Source: Thermobifida alba (GTDB lineage: Bacteria; Actinomycetota; Actinomycetes; Streptosporangiales; Streptosporangiaceae). From it: a stretch of DNA of 64,000 bases. Below are positions 25,695 through 34,817 of this stretch, in pieces. Numbering within the stretch: position 1 is the stretch's first letter; every line of letters starts with the position of its first letter. Made by a program: the position numbers and the translations under genes. The notes below the pieces were generated by a model. That model was not told the origin of the DNA and did no database searches. It saw nothing but the letters and a program-made list of their open reading frames with translations. The stretch lies in assembly GCF_023208015.1 (NCBI RefSeq), contig NZ_CP051627.1, positions 4,074,422-4,138,421 on the forward strand, read 5' to 3'.

Positions 25695-28073
25695 TTGACC
25701 GGGCTCAACCTCGCCGCCGACAGCGGCACAGGGCTCGCTCTGCACGGCATGGATCTCACCCTCGTCATCGTGGTCCTGGCGGTGGCGCTGCTCGCGCTGG
25801 CCGTCGCAGGAGCGCTGGTGCGTGAGGTTCTCACCGCGAATCAGGGCACAGAGCGCATGCAGAATATCGCACGAGCGGTCCAGGAAGGAGCGGCCGCCTA
25901 TCTCAAACGCCAATTCCGCACCCTGGGTGTCTTCGTCATCGTCATTCCCCTGCTGCTCCTGCTGCTTCCGGCGGACTCGGAGGCCGTCCGCTGGGGGCGT
26001 TCGATCTTCTTCGCGGTGGGCGCGCTCTTCTCCGCGATGACCGGTTTCCTGGGGATGTGGCTGGCCGTGCGGGGCAACGTCCGGGTGGCCGCGGCCGCCC
26101 GTGCCGGGGAGGAGCACTCCGCCATGCGGATCGCCTTCCGCACCGGCGGCGTGGCCGGCATGTTCACCGTCGGCCTGGGCCTGCTCGGCGCGGCGGTCGT
26201 GGTCCTGGTCTACCGCGCGGACGCCCCCCTGGTCCTGGAGGGCTTCGGCTTCGGCGCGGCCCTGCTGGCGATGTTCATGCGGGTCGGCGGCGGTATCTTC
26301 ACCAAGGCCGCCGACGTCGGCGCGGACCTGGTCGGCAAGGTCGAGCAGCAGATCCCCGAGGACGACCCCCGCAACGCCGCGACCATCGCCGACAACGTGG
26401 GCGACAACGTCGGCGACTGCGCGGGAATGGCCGCCGACCTGTTCGAGTCCTACGCGGTGGTCCTCGTCGCCTCCCTCATCCTGGGCCGGGTCGCCTTCGG
26501 CGTCGAAGGACTGGTCTTCCCGCTGCTGGTCCCGATGATCGGCGTCATCACCGCGATCATCGGCATCTTCGTGGTGGCGCCCCGCTCCCGCGACCGCAAC
26601 GCCATGGCGGCGATCAACCGCGGCTTCTTCGTCTCGTCGGTCATCTCCGCCGTCCTCGTGGTGGTCGCGGCCCTGCTCTACCTGCCCGCCACCTTCGCCG
26701 ACCTGGAGGGCGTCTCCCCCCAGATCGCCGCCCTGGACGGCAACCCCCGGCTCATCGCGATCGGCGCGGTCCTCATCGGCCTGCTCCTCGCCGCGGCGAT
26801 CCAACTGCTCACCGGGTACTTCACCGAGACCAACCGCCGCCCGGTCCGCGAGATCGGGGAGAGCTCCCGGACCGGAGCGGCCACCGTGGTGCTCTCCGGC
26901 ATCTCGGTGGGCCTGGAGTCGGCCGTCTACTCCGCGCTGCTCATCGCCGGAGCCGTCTACGCGGCCTTCCTGCTCGGCACCGGCAACATCACCATCAGCC
27001 TGTTCGCGGTGGCGCTGGCCGGAACCGGACTGCTCACCACCGTCGGGGTGATCGTGGCCATGGACACCTTCGGCCCGGTCGCGGACAACGCCCAGGGCAT
27101 CGCCGAGATGTCCGGGGACGTGCAGGGCCCCGGAGCCGACGTGCTGACCAGCCTGGACGCGGTCGGGAACACCACCAAGGCGATCACCAAGGGCATCGCG
27201 ATCGCGACCGCGGTGCTCGCCGCCACAGCCCTGTTCGGCGCGTTCCGCACCGCGGTCGAGGGCGAACTGGGGGCCGCGGAGTTCAGCCTCTCCGTCGACC
27301 GGCCCGACGTCCTGGTCGGCGTGATCGTCGGCGCGGCCGTCGTGTTCCTGTTCTCCGGGCTCGCCATCATGGCGGTGGGCCGCGCTGCGGGCCGCGTCGT
27401 GTACGAGGTCCGCGAGCAGTTCCGGACCCGGCCGGGGATCATGGACGGCACCGAGAAGCCCGAGTACGGCCGGGTCGTCGACATCTGCACCCGCGACTCG
27501 CTGCGCGAACTCATCACCCCCGGCCTGCTCGCGGTGCTCACCCCCATCGCGCTCGGCTTCGCCCTCGGCTACGCACCGCTGGGCGCGTTCCTGGGCGGCG
27601 CCATCGCCGCCGGGGCCCTCATGGCGGTGTTCCTCGCCAATTCCGGTGGGGCCTGGGACAACGCCAAGAAGCTCGTCGAGGACGGGCACCACGGCGGCAA
27701 GGGGTCGGAGGCGCACGAGGCCACCGTCATCGGCGACACCGTCGGCGACCCCTTCAAGGACACCGCCGGCCCGGCCATCAACCCGCTGCTCAAGGTGATG
27801 AACCTGGTCGCTCTGCTCATCGCGCCGAGCGTGGTCATGTACGCCGACAACCTCGCGCTGCGGATCGGGGTGACCGCTGTCGCGGTGGCCGTCCTCGTCG
27901 GCGCCATCGTGTGGGGCAAGCGGCGCGGCACGGACGGCCTCGCCTCCGAGGAGGCGGCCGGGGAGCGGCCGGAAGCCCTGGACTCCGGGCAGGGCGTCCC
28001 GCCCCAGGGCGGGGCGGACGCCTCGGAGCGGGCCCCCGTCGGCCAGGGAGGAGGCACCCCGGTCAAGGAGTGA
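25695..28073 (+). CDS. hppA: Membrane proton-pumping inorganic pyrophosphatase (K+-independent type)
   Basis: 792 residues and about 16 membrane helices. It hydrolyses pyrophosphate to export H+. Substrate motifs are present: GGGIFTKAADVGADLVGKVE, then DDPRNAATIADNVGDNVGDC, and the C-terminal GDTVGDPFKDTAGP. The segment GNTTKAITKG has Lys where K+-dependent enzymes have Ala, marking the K+-independent class. TTG 25695 is preceded by GGAGGAGGA at five bases. The last ~45 residues are a polar extension. A true hairpin-plus-T terminator follows. Confidence 0.95.
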   Translation: MTGLNLAADSGTGLALHGMDLTLVIVVLAVALLALAVAGALVREVLTANQGTERMQNIARAVQEGAAAYLKRQFRTLGVFVIVIPLLLLLLPADSEAVRWGRSIFFAVGALFSAMTGFLGMWLAVRGNVRVAAAARAGEEHSAMRIAFRTGGVAGMFTVGLGLLGAAVVVLVYRADAPLVLEGFGFGAALLAMFMRVGGGIFTKAADVGADLVGKVEQQIPEDDPRNAATIADNVGDNVGDCAGMAADLFESYAVVLVASLILGRVAFGVEGLVFPLLVPMIGVITAIIGIFVVAPRSRDRNAMAAINRGFFVSSVISAVLVVVAALLYLPATFADLEGVSPQIAALDGNPRLIAIGAVLIGLLLAAAIQLLTGYFTETNRRPVREIGESSRTGAATVVLSGISVGLESAVYSALLIAGAVYAAFLLGTGNITISLFAVALAGTGLLTTVGVIVAMDTFGPVADNAQGIAEMSGDVQGPGADVLTSLDAVGNTTKAITKGIAIATAVLAATALFGAFRTAVEGELGAAEFSLSVDRPDVLVGVIVGAAVVFLFSGLAIMAVGRAAGRVVYEVREQFRTRPGIMDGTEKPEYGRVVDICTRDSLRELITPGLLAVLTPIALGFALGYAPLGAFLGGAIAAGALMAVFLANSGGAWDNAKKLVEDGHHGGKGSEAHEATVIGDTVGDPFKDTAGPAINPLLKVMNLVALLIAPSVVMYADNLALRIGVTAVAVAVLVGAIVWGKRRGTDGLASEEAAGERPEALDSGQGVPPQGGADASERAPVGQGGGTPVKE

Positions 28074-28102
28074 CCGGCGGCCCTCCCCGCCAGTCGACGA
28101 CC

Positions 28103-28150
28103 CGTCGCGCCGGGAAGCACGCGGCTCCCCTTCCCGGCGCGACGCCTTTT
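28103..28150 (+). terminator. Rho-independent terminator after hppA
   Basis: The arm GTCGCGCCGGGAAG pairs with CTTCCCGGCGCGAC around a 12-base loop, then GCCTTTT. It is one of the few hairpins here with a T-run. Confidence 0.8.
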
Positions 28151-28213
28151 CCGGGAGGCGGCAACCCCGGAGGTGATCTGGGAACGGTGTCCGGCACGTG
28201 GCAGACTGGCTGC

Positions 28214-28306
28214 ATGACCGGTATGAGAGGGCTCGCCGTCATCGTCGGTGCGATGCTGGCCTTCATCGCCCTGCTGGCCATCGTGGCAACGGTGGTCTCG
28301 TCATGA
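28214..28306 (+). CDS. 30-residue membrane microprotein coupled to sixA
   Basis: A tiny ORF, MTGMRGLAVIVGAMLAFIAL then LAIVATVVSS: essentially one membrane helix with an Arg near the N-terminus. Its TGA overlaps the sixA ATG (ATGA). Coding support comes from that coupling and from the good single-helix composition. There is no strong Shine-Dalgarno upstream (GGCACGTGGCAGACTGGC), so it could also be a leader peptide. No function is known. Confidence 0.5.
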   Translation: MTGMRGLAVIVGAMLAFIALLAIVATVVSS

Positions 28307-28776
28307 GCCGTCGGTTGGTCGTGCTGCGACACGCCCAGGCGGAGCACTCCGCCTCCCTGCTCGACATCGAGCGCCCCCTCACCGGTGAGGGCCAGAAGCA
28401 GGCCAGGGCGGTGGGCGCGCTGCTGGCGCGCGAGGGACTGCTCCCCGAACACGTCCTGTGCTCCACGGCGCGGCGCACCCGGCAGACCTGGAGCCTGGTC
28501 GCGGGGGAACTGCCCTGCGAACCGGAGGTCGACTTCGACGCGGAGCTGTACACCGCCGACGTGGACACCGCGCTGCGGCTGGTCAACCTGGTCGGCCCGG
28601 AGGTGCGGACGCTGCTGCTGGTCGGCCACAACCCGACGGTGGCGCAGCTCGCCGCGGCGTTCGACAGCGAATCCGGGTACCTGTCCTTCCCGCCCGCCTC
28701 GGCGGCGGTGATCGACCTGGAGGTCGACTGGCTCTACGCCGCCCCGGGCACGGGAAGCCTCAGACTGCTGAACTGA
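28303..28776 (+). CDS. sixA: SixA-type phosphohistidine phosphatase
   Basis: 157 residues of the histidine-phosphatase superfamily. The N-terminal LVVLRHAQAEH carries the RH nucleophile, CSTARRTRQTW the second Arg, and VGHNPTVAQLAAAF the second His. Length and motifs fit SixA, which dephosphorylates phosphohistidine in phosphotransfer proteins, but the substrate here is unknown. The ATG overlaps the microprotein stop. It ends at a hairpin shared with the convergent serB. Confidence 0.87.
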   Translation: MSRRLVVLRHAQAEHSASLLDIERPLTGEGQKQARAVGALLAREGLLPEHVLCSTARRTRQTWSLVAGELPCEPEVDFDAELYTADVDTALRLVNLVGPEVRTLLLVGHNPTVAQLAAAFDSESGYLSFPPASAAVIDLEVDWLYAAPGTGSLRLLN

Positions 28777-28803
28777 ACCGAGGCCGTCCGCGTGGCACCC
28801 GCG

Positions 28804-28826
28804 GCCCCGCCGGTGTCCGGCGGGGC
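28804..28826. terminator. Convergent hairpin between sixA and serB
   Basis: GCCCCGCCGG-TGT-CCGGCGGGGC, a 10-bp stem with a 3-base loop. Confidence 0.7.
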
Positions 28827-28834
28827 GGATGCTG

Positions 28835-30058
28835 TCAGAGGTCGACTCGGTCGGCGGCCTCCACCTCCTCGCGGGAGATGCCCAGCAGGAAGAGCACGGT
28901 GTCGAGGTAGGGCACGTTCACCGAGGTGTCGGCCTGGGCACGGACCACCGGCTTGGCGTTGAACGCCACTCCCAGCCCGGCGACCCGGAGCATGTCGAGG
29001 TCGTTGGCTCCGTCGCCGATCGCCACGGTCTGGCTGAGCGGCACCCCCGCCTCCGCGGCGAACCGCTCCAGGGCCGTGGCCTTGCCCTTGCGGTCGATGA
29101 TCGGTCCCACCAGTTCGCCGGTGAGTTTGCCGTCGACGATCTCCAGGACGTTGGCCGCCGCGTAGTCGATCCCGAGTTCTTCCACCAGGTAGTCGGTGAG
29201 CTGGGTGAAGCCGCCGCTGACGATCGCGCACTCGTAGCCGAGCCGCTTGAGGGTGCGGACCAGGGTGCGTGCCCCCGGGGTCAGCACCATCTTCTCCCGC
29301 ACCTCTTCCAGCACGCTCGCGTCCAGGCCCTTCAGCAGGGCGACGCGGCGGCGCAGCGACTCCTCGAAGTCGAGCTCACCGCGCATGGCCTCCTCGGTGA
29401 CCCGGGCGACCTCGTCGCCGCAGCCCGCGTGCTGGGCCAGCAGTTCGATGACCTCGCACTGGATGAGCGTGGAGTCGACGTCCATCACCACGAGGTGCTT
29501 GGAGCGCCGGTGCAGTCCGCTGGCCTGCACGGCCACGTCGACCGACTGGGTGGCGGCCTCCAGGGCCAGGTCGGTGCGGAGCTGGTCGAGGTCGGCGCCG
29601 GCCAGGGAGAGCGACAGCGCGGTCACCGGGTAGCTCGCCAGCCGCTCGATACGGTCGATGTTGGCTCCTGCCCGTGCCACGCAGGAGGCGATCGCGCCGA
29701 CGGCTCCCGGACGCAGCGGGTCGGCCATGATCGTGACGTCCAGTCGGTTCCCGCTGGGGCGGACCCGTTCGCCGTCGACGGTGAAGTCGACCACCATGTC
29801 CAGATCGACGGCGACCTTGGAGACGGCCGAGCGGATCTCCTCGAACAGGCGTTCCCGGCGGACTCCGGGAGCGACCCGTTCGTCGACCGACAGCAGTGCG
29901 CCCAGGAGCAGACGCCCGCCGATGACCACCTGCTCCAGGTCGGCGACGGTGACCGGGAAGACCGACAGAGTGCTCAGCAGTCGAGCACTGATCCCTGGGC
30001 GGTCCCTGCCGGTAACCGTCACCAGAAGCGTTTCGGGCACGGAGTTCGCGAAAGTCAT
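28835..30058 (-). CDS. serB: Phosphoserine phosphatase with N-terminal ACT domains
   Basis: 407 residues; the last step of serine biosynthesis. Residues about 8-180 form ACT-type regulatory modules (LLVTVTGRDRPGISARLLST). The HAD phosphatase domain has the DxDxT motif at Asp193/Asp195 (VMDVDSTLIQ), the Ser motif AIVSGGFTQL, the distal Lys in IIDRKGKATAL and GDGANDLDML. This matches mycobacterial SerB2. ATG 30058 was chosen because the ACT domain starts straight afterwards; the longer ORF to 30181 adds a non-conserved stretch. Confidence 0.94.
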   Translation of the reverse strand: MTFANSVPETLLVTVTGRDRPGISARLLSTLSVFPVTVADLEQVVIGGRLLLGALLSVDERVAPGVRRERLFEEIRSAVSKVAVDLDMVVDFTVDGERVRPSGNRLDVTIMADPLRPGAVGAIASCVARAGANIDRIERLASYPVTALSLSLAGADLDQLRTDLALEAATQSVDVAVQASGLHRRSKHLVVMDVDSTLIQCEVIELLAQHAGCGDEVARVTEEAMRGELDFEESLRRRVALLKGLDASVLEEVREKMVLTPGARTLVRTLKRLGYECAIVSGGFTQLTDYLVEELGIDYAAANVLEIVDGKLTGELVGPIIDRKGKATALERFAAEAGVPLSQTVAIGDGANDLDMLRVAGLGVAFNAKPVVRAQADTSVNVPYLDTVLFLLGISREEVEAADRVDL

Positions 30059-30221
30059 GACGGCTCTACGGTACTCTGCCGGGCCACCGCGGAGTAGACC
30101 AGGGCGCCGAACACCCCGTGTCGCTCCTACCCTGCTCATCAGCGGTGAAAGCCCTCCCGGACCGGTGCCCCTGTGTTCCATGTCACTACCGGGCGGGCGG
30201 GGAGCGCGGGGACGGCGGGGG

Positions 30222-30848
30222 TCAGCGGCCGCGTTTCCGTTTGGGCGCCTTGGTCCGCACCTCGATGCCGCCGAGCAGGCAGGTGCCGGTGAGCCGGACC
30301 GTGGGGGCGTTCGGGTCGGTGGCGCTGTCCACCTTGCCCAGGTCGACTCCGCCCAGGAAGGCGCTGGTCTGGTTGGTCACCCGCACGCCGTGGGGCACCG
30401 TGACCGACAGCCCGCCGAAGATGACCGCGCACTGGATGACGACCTCGCGCTGGGCCAGCACCGCCTCACGCAGGTCGAGGTCCACCCCGCCGAACAGCAC
30501 GGACACGTTGGTGTGCGGTTCGACCAGCCAGCGCCCGCCGCGTTCGACGCCGCCGAACACCGCGGAGATGGTCTCCCGTCCCCGCCCCTCGGCCGCCAGC
30601 CGACGGGCCTCCTCGGTGGAGACCGACGGCATGCCCACCGGTTCGCCGGCGACCGCGGACGAGCCGCCGGACAGCGGGAGGTCGCGGGTGACCTCGGCCA
30701 GTTCGCCCACGGTCTTGGCCCGGTACACCCGGTCCAGCCGCTCCTCCAGTTCGTCCTGGTCGATGCGGCCCTCAGCGAGCGCCTCGCGGATCCGCGCGGC
30801 GCTGTGCTCCCGGTCCACGTCAGAGGCGCGGAGGCGGTCCGGCTCCAT
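30222..30848 (-). CDS. DUF1707 / LiaF-like C-terminal domain protein (paralogue B)
   Basis: 208 residues. DUF1707 spans about residues 2-55 (PDRLRASDVDREHSAARIRE then LAEGRIDQDELEERLDRVYR). The C-terminal repeat-rich beta domain (GRETISAVFGGVERGGRWLV, then INVLFGG-like turns) resembles the cell-wall-active antibiotic response LiaF C-terminus. Unlike many family members it has no membrane helices between the domains. Function unknown. GAGGAA lies seven bases before ATG 30848. It lies 29 bases downstream of a close paralogue. Confidence 0.83.
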   Translation of the reverse strand: MEPDRLRASDVDREHSAARIREALAEGRIDQDELEERLDRVYRAKTVGELAEVTRDLPLSGGSSAVAGEPVGMPSVSTEEARRLAAEGRGRETISAVFGGVERGGRWLVEPHTNVSVLFGGVDLDLREAVLAQREVVIQCAVIFGGLSVTVPHGVRVTNQTSAFLGGVDLGKVDSATDPNAPTVRLTGTCLLGGIEVRTKAPKRKRGR

Positions 30849-30877
30849 GGCGGAGTTCCTCGATTCTGGGTGCGGGG

Positions 30878-31504
30878 TCAACGGGACCAGGGGAACTTCT
30901 TCTCCCCCGGGGCGCGGGTCCTGACGTTGACGGAACCGAAGATCACCGTTCCCGTCAGGCGGACGGTGGGCGCGTCGACGGGGACCGCAGAGTCGGCCTT
31001 CTTGAGGTTGACCTCGCCGAAGATCGGCGTGGTCCGGTTGACGACCCGCACGCCGGGCGGAAGCGTCAGCTTCAGCTCGCCGAAGGTGACGGCGCACTGG
31101 ATGACGACCTCGCGCTGGGTCAGCACCGCCTCACGCAGGTCCAGCGACACGGAGCCGAACAGCGCGGAGGCGTTGGTGCGCGGCTCCACCAGCCAGCGTC
31201 CGCTCCGGTCGGCGGAGGCGAACACCGCGACGATGTTCTCCGACCCCTCGGAGGAGGCGGGCAGCTCCGCGGCGGAGGAGGCCGCCGGGGCAGCGCCCAG
31301 GTCCGCGGTGATCGGCTCCAACTCCCCCAGTGTCTTGGCGGCGTAGAGGGCGTCCAGGCGTTCGGAGTGCTCCTCCGCGCTCAACCGGCCGTCGGCCAGA
31401 GCGTCGCCGAGGAGTTGAGCGACGCGGTCGCGGTCGGCGTCGGAGGCGCGCAACCGGTCCGGTCCCGGAGGTTTCGGGTGGTTCACGGCGTTTCCCATGG
31501 TCAT
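30878..31504 (-). CDS. DUF1707 / LiaF-like C-terminal domain protein (paralogue A)
   Basis: 208 residues, the same length and architecture as the downstream gene: DUF1707 (PDRLRASDADRDRVAQLLGD, residues about 15-65) then a beta domain with SLDLREAVLTQREVVIQCAV, a segment almost identical in the paralogue. The two clearly arose by tandem duplication. ATG 31504 has GGAAGA upstream. DUF1707 proteins are widespread in actinobacteria without a proven role; a link to envelope stress is only suggested by the LiaF-like part. Confidence 0.83.
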   Translation of the reverse strand: MTMGNAVNHPKPPGPDRLRASDADRDRVAQLLGDALADGRLSAEEHSERLDALYAAKTLGELEPITADLGAAPAASSAAELPASSEGSENIVAVFASADRSGRWLVEPRTNASALFGSVSLDLREAVLTQREVVIQCAVTFGELKLTLPPGVRVVNRTTPIFGEVNLKKADSAVPVDAPTVRLTGTVIFGSVNVRTRAPGEKKFPWSR

Positions 31505-31585
31505 GATTATTCTTCCAGACCAGCGTAGGCGAATCGGGAAACCACCCTGAAGAGTCCCGGAGTTTCCGCACGGCCGACCCTGAGA

Positions 31586-32371
31586 TCACCCCGGTGGCTG
31601 CTCCACAACGGCGCAGTAGGCGGCGACGCGGGCCCGCCGCACCGCCCGGTCCAGCAGGCGCAGCGCGGTGCGGCGGGACTCCGTCTGCGCCCCGCTCAGC
31701 CCGTGCCCGCCCTCGTCGCCGGCCAGGCGGACCACGACGGCCAGCCGGTCGGCCAGCGCGGCCACGCGGTGTGCCCGCTGCGGGTAGCCGGGGGCGAGCC
31801 CCGTGGTGGGCGGGCGTTCCGGGTCGCGCAGCGCGGTCAGCGCCCGCTGCACCTCCGGTCCCCACGAGTGGGCGTCGCCGGTCCGTCCGAACAGCGCGGC
31901 CGATTCCCGGATCGCGGTGTTGAGGTCGTGCTCGGCCTCCGCCAGCGGGATCGACTCGGGACGGGAGTCGGCAGCCGGATACGGCCGCCAGGCCACCCCC
32001 CGGTAGGAGGAGCCGCGCAGGTCGGCGCGGGGGACCAGGCCGATCCTCCGGTCCGCCAGGCGGATCAGCACCGCCTCCCGGGCCTCGATGGCGGCGGCCG
32101 CCAGCTCCCTGCCGCCGGTCAGGCCGAGGGGGTCGCCGGGCACGGGGAGGCAGAGCCGGAACTCCGACAGGCCCAGGCCGCGCAGCCGGGCCAGTGCGCT
32201 GCGCAGCGGCACGCCCGGTTCGAAGGGAAGCCCGGGCTCGACCGTCGCCTCGGTCAGGTGCGGACCGGTGTGCCGTTCCACCGCGTCCACGGTGTCGTCG
32301 AGCCCCACCTGGCCCGCCAGCCAGGCGTTCCCCCAGGCCACCAGAGTCGCTGAGGACAGTTCTGCAAGCAC
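31586..32371 (-). CDS. Conserved hypothetical protein
   Basis: 261 residues from GTG 32371 (VLAELSSATLVAWGNAWLAG). I do not recognise a family with confidence. It is soluble, Arg/Ala/Leu-rich and without Cys clusters. The central LIRLADRRIGLVPRADLRGS and WRPYPAADSRPESIPLAEAE stretches resemble hypothetical proteins found at this position in other actinomycetes. Codon use and reading-frame composition are typical of a real gene. It is divergent from an ABC ATPase gene. Confidence 0.7.
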   Translation of the reverse strand: MLAELSSATLVAWGNAWLAGQVGLDDTVDAVERHTGPHLTEATVEPGLPFEPGVPLRSALARLRGLGLSEFRLCLPVPGDPLGLTGGRELAAAAIEAREAVLIRLADRRIGLVPRADLRGSSYRGVAWRPYPAADSRPESIPLAEAEHDLNTAIRESAALFGRTGDAHSWGPEVQRALTALRDPERPPTTGLAPGYPQRAHRVAALADRLAVVVRLAGDEGGHGLSGAQTESRRTALRLLDRAVRRARVAAYCAVVEQPPG

Positions 32372-32482
32372 CGGTCCAGCCTAGAACGGTCCGCGGCCCG
32401 CGCACCGGCACCGGAGCGGAATCCGGCGTTGACGGCGCTTCGGCGTCCAGTATGTTCGCCTCGGGTGTGAAGAAGGAGAGCA

Positions 32483-33268
32483 ATGAACGGTTACGTGCTG
32501 CACATGAGCGGTGTCGGAGTACGCCGCGGTCAGACCGACCTGCTGGACGGGGTCGACTGGACTGTCGAGGAGGGGCAGCGCTGGGTGGTCGTGGGCCCCA
32601 ACGGCGCGGGCAAGACCACGCTGCTGAGGATCGCCGCCACCCAGCTGTATCCCAGCCGGGGCACGGTGCACGTGCTGGGCGAGCGGCTGGGCGGGGGAGA
32701 CGTGTTCGAACTGCGGCCGCTGATCGGCTTCGCCTCCTCCGCGGTCGCCGCCCAGATCGAGGACGACCTGGTCGTCCGGGACCTGGTCGTCAGCGCCGCC
32801 TACGGCTACCTGGGCAGCGGCCGGGAGGAGTACGGCACCCCCGACCACGCGCGGGCCCGCGCGCTGCTGGCCCGGTGGGGGGTGCTGCGGTTGGAGGACC
32901 GCGAGTTCGGCACGCTCTCGGAGGGGGAGCGCAAACGGGTGCTGATCGCCCGCGCGCTGATGGCCGACCCGGAACTGCTGCTGCTGGACGAGCCCGCCGC
33001 CGGGCTCGACCTGGGCGGCCGGGAGGACCTGGTGCGCCGGCTCGGGACCCTGGCGCAGGACGACAGCGCGCCCGTGATGGTGGTCGTCACCCACCACGTG
33101 GAGGAGATCCCTCCGGGCTTCACCCACGGCCTGCTGCTGAGCGGCGGCAGCGTCGTGGCCGCGGGGCCGCTGGAGGAGGCGATGACCGCGGAGAACCTCA
33201 GCCGGGCCTTCGGGATCGAGCTGAAGGTGGAGCACGACGGGGAGCGCTGGTCCGCCCGGGCGGCCTGA
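32483..33268 (+). CDS. Orphan ABC transporter ATP-binding protein
   Basis: 261 residues. Walker A GPNGAGKTTLL, signature LSEGERKRVLIARAL, Walker B LLLLDEPAAGLD and the H-loop VVVTHHVEEIP are all intact. No permease or binding protein is nearby. It resembles the YlmA/ModF-like stand-alone ATPases of Gram-positives, whose partners are unknown. ATG 32483 is preceded by AAGGAGAGCA. Confidence 0.87.
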   Translation: MNGYVLHMSGVGVRRGQTDLLDGVDWTVEEGQRWVVVGPNGAGKTTLLRIAATQLYPSRGTVHVLGERLGGGDVFELRPLIGFASSAVAAQIEDDLVVRDLVVSAAYGYLGSGREEYGTPDHARARALLARWGVLRLEDREFGTLSEGERKRVLIARALMADPELLLLDEPAAGLDLGGREDLVRRLGTLAQDDSAPVMVVVTHHVEEIPPGFTHGLLLSGGSVVAAGPLEEAMTAENLSRAFGIELKVEHDGERWSARAA

Positions 33269-33382
33269 CCGGCGTCCCGGCGCCGGACGTCCCGGGACGG
33301 CCGCCCCGGTCCCCGGCGCCGGAGCGGCGGTCCATAGACTGCACGCGATTCGGATGTCCGCAACACCGGTCCGGGGGCGTGC

Positions 33383-34135
33383 ATGAACGCGTGGGAGGCC
33401 ATCGCCGTCCTTGCGGCGGGAGCCGGGGCGGGAGCCATCAACACGCTGGTCGGCTCCGGTACGCTGTTCACCTTCCCGGTCCTGCTGGCCTGCGGGGTCC
33501 CGCCGGTGACGGCCGCGATCTCCAACAGCATCGGACTGACTCCGGGGTCTGTCGCCGGTGTGTTCGGCTACCGCAGGGAGCTCTCCGGGCAGCGCGCCCG
33601 GGTGCTGCGTTTCGGCGCGATGTCCCTCCTGGGCGCGCTCACCGGCGGAACTCTGCTGCTCAACCTCCCCGAACGGGTCTTCACCTCGGTCGCGCCGGTC
33701 CTCATCCTGCTGGCCTGTACGCTCATCATCTTCCAGCCGCGGATCAACGCGTGGACCCGGGCCCGCCGCGCCGCGCGTCCGAACGGCGGCCCGCTGCTCC
33801 AGCTCGGCGTCTACGGGGCGGGGGTGTACGGCGGCTACTTCACCGCGGCGCAGGGCGTCATCCTGATCAGTCTGCTCGGCAGCTCCCTCAACGACGACAT
33901 GCAGCGCCTCAACGCGCTGAAGAACGTGCTGGCCCTGATCGTCAACGCCTCCGTGGCCACGTTCTACCTCGTCTTCGCCCAACCGAACTGGACCGCGGCG
34001 GCCCTGATCGCCACCGGTTCGGTGGTCGGCGGCTATCTGGGCGCGCGGTTCGGACGCAGGCTCAGTGCGACCGGGCTGCGGGTGCTGGTCGTGCTCATCG
34101 GCCTCACCGCAGCGGTCCAACTGGTGCTGCGGTGA
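33383..34135 (+). CDS. TauE/SafE (TSUP) family membrane transporter
   Basis: 250 residues and about seven membrane helices. The family's two half-repeats are visible: GAGAGAINTLVGSGTLFTFP near the N-terminus and GVYGGYFTAAQGVILISLLG in the second half. TSUP proteins are proposed to export sulfite, sulfonates or related organosulfur anions. The substrate here cannot be told from context. It is convergent with the HD hydrolase, 10 bases apart. Confidence 0.85.
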   Translation: MNAWEAIAVLAAGAGAGAINTLVGSGTLFTFPVLLACGVPPVTAAISNSIGLTPGSVAGVFGYRRELSGQRARVLRFGAMSLLGALTGGTLLLNLPERVFTSVAPVLILLACTLIIFQPRINAWTRARRAARPNGGPLLQLGVYGAGVYGGYFTAAQGVILISLLGSSLNDDMQRLNALKNVLALIVNASVATFYLVFAQPNWTAAALIATGSVVGGYLGARFGRRLSATGLRVLVVLIGLTAAVQLVLR

Positions 34136-34145
34136 GGCCGGACGG

Positions 34146-34772
34146 TCAGCCCCGGCCGAGGTAGCCGCGCCGCTCGGCGTCGTCGACCAGCGCCAGTGCG
34201 TAGGCGCCCAGGGGCTTCGACCCCTCGGCGATGAGTTTCACGTTCTCCAGCACGTCGTCCTTGGAGACCCTGAACTGCTGCCACATGGCGCCCTCGGTGT
34301 GCCAGTTGGCGAGCAGCGGCGAGAGGCGGTCGACGGCCCGGGCGAACCGCGCCTCGGGGGTCTTGCGCTCCTCGAACTCGTCCCACAGGCTCCGCGCCCA
34401 GGCGGCCTGGTCCTCGGGCAGCAGCGCGAAGATGCGGTCCGCGGCGGCCCGTTCCCGCTCGGCCTGCGAACGGACGGCAGCACGGTCGTAGACGAAGGTG
34501 TCCCCGGCGTCGATCTCCACGATGTCGTGGACGACCAGCATGTTCACCACGTGATCGATGTCGGTGCCCTCGGGGGCGTACTCGGCGAACACCCGGGCGA
34601 GCACCGTCACGTGCCAGGAGTGCTCGGCGGAGTTCTCCCGACGGGCCCCGTCGATGAGCAGGGAACGGCGCAGGACGCGCTTGAGTTTGTCGACCTCCAG
34701 GACGAACCGGAGTTGGGAAGTGAGCCGTTCATGGTCGATACCGCTGGTGAACACCGGCGCCGGCTCGGTCAC
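34146..34772 (-). CDS. HD-domain phosphohydrolase (YfbR/HDDC2-like)
   Basis: About 208 residues. Metal ligands are complete: RRENSAEHSWHVT (His), VVHDIVEIDAGD (His-Asp) and a later RAVDRLSPLLANW (Asp). This order and the size fit the HD_3 5'-deoxynucleotidase branch (YfbR, HDDC2), which acts on nucleoside monophosphates. GTG 34772 was selected because AGGAGGG lies eight bases upstream; the ORF opens at 34799. Its promoter region is shared with the divergent flavoprotein and contains two dyads. Confidence 0.84.
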   Translation of the reverse strand: MTEPAPVFTSGIDHERLTSQLRFVLEVDKLKRVLRRSLLIDGARRENSAEHSWHVTVLARVFAEYAPEGTDIDHVVNMLVVHDIVEIDAGDTFVYDRAAVRSQAERERAAADRIFALLPEDQAAWARSLWDEFEERKTPEARFARAVDRLSPLLANWHTEGAMWQQFRVSKDDVLENVKLIAEGSKPLGAYALALVDDAERRGYLGRG

Positions 34773-34817
34773 GTGAGTCGCCCTCCTAGAACTTGTCACA
34801 CGCGAGCCCCACGGGAA

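Noticed and set aside
25545-27716. 723-residue minus-strand ORF opposite hppA
   Set aside because: Asp/Gly/His/Arg-rich shadow of the pyrophosphatase; no domain seen.
28829-30097. 422-residue plus-strand ORF opposite serB
   Set aside because: Shadow frame of serB with repetitive Val/Asp/His composition.
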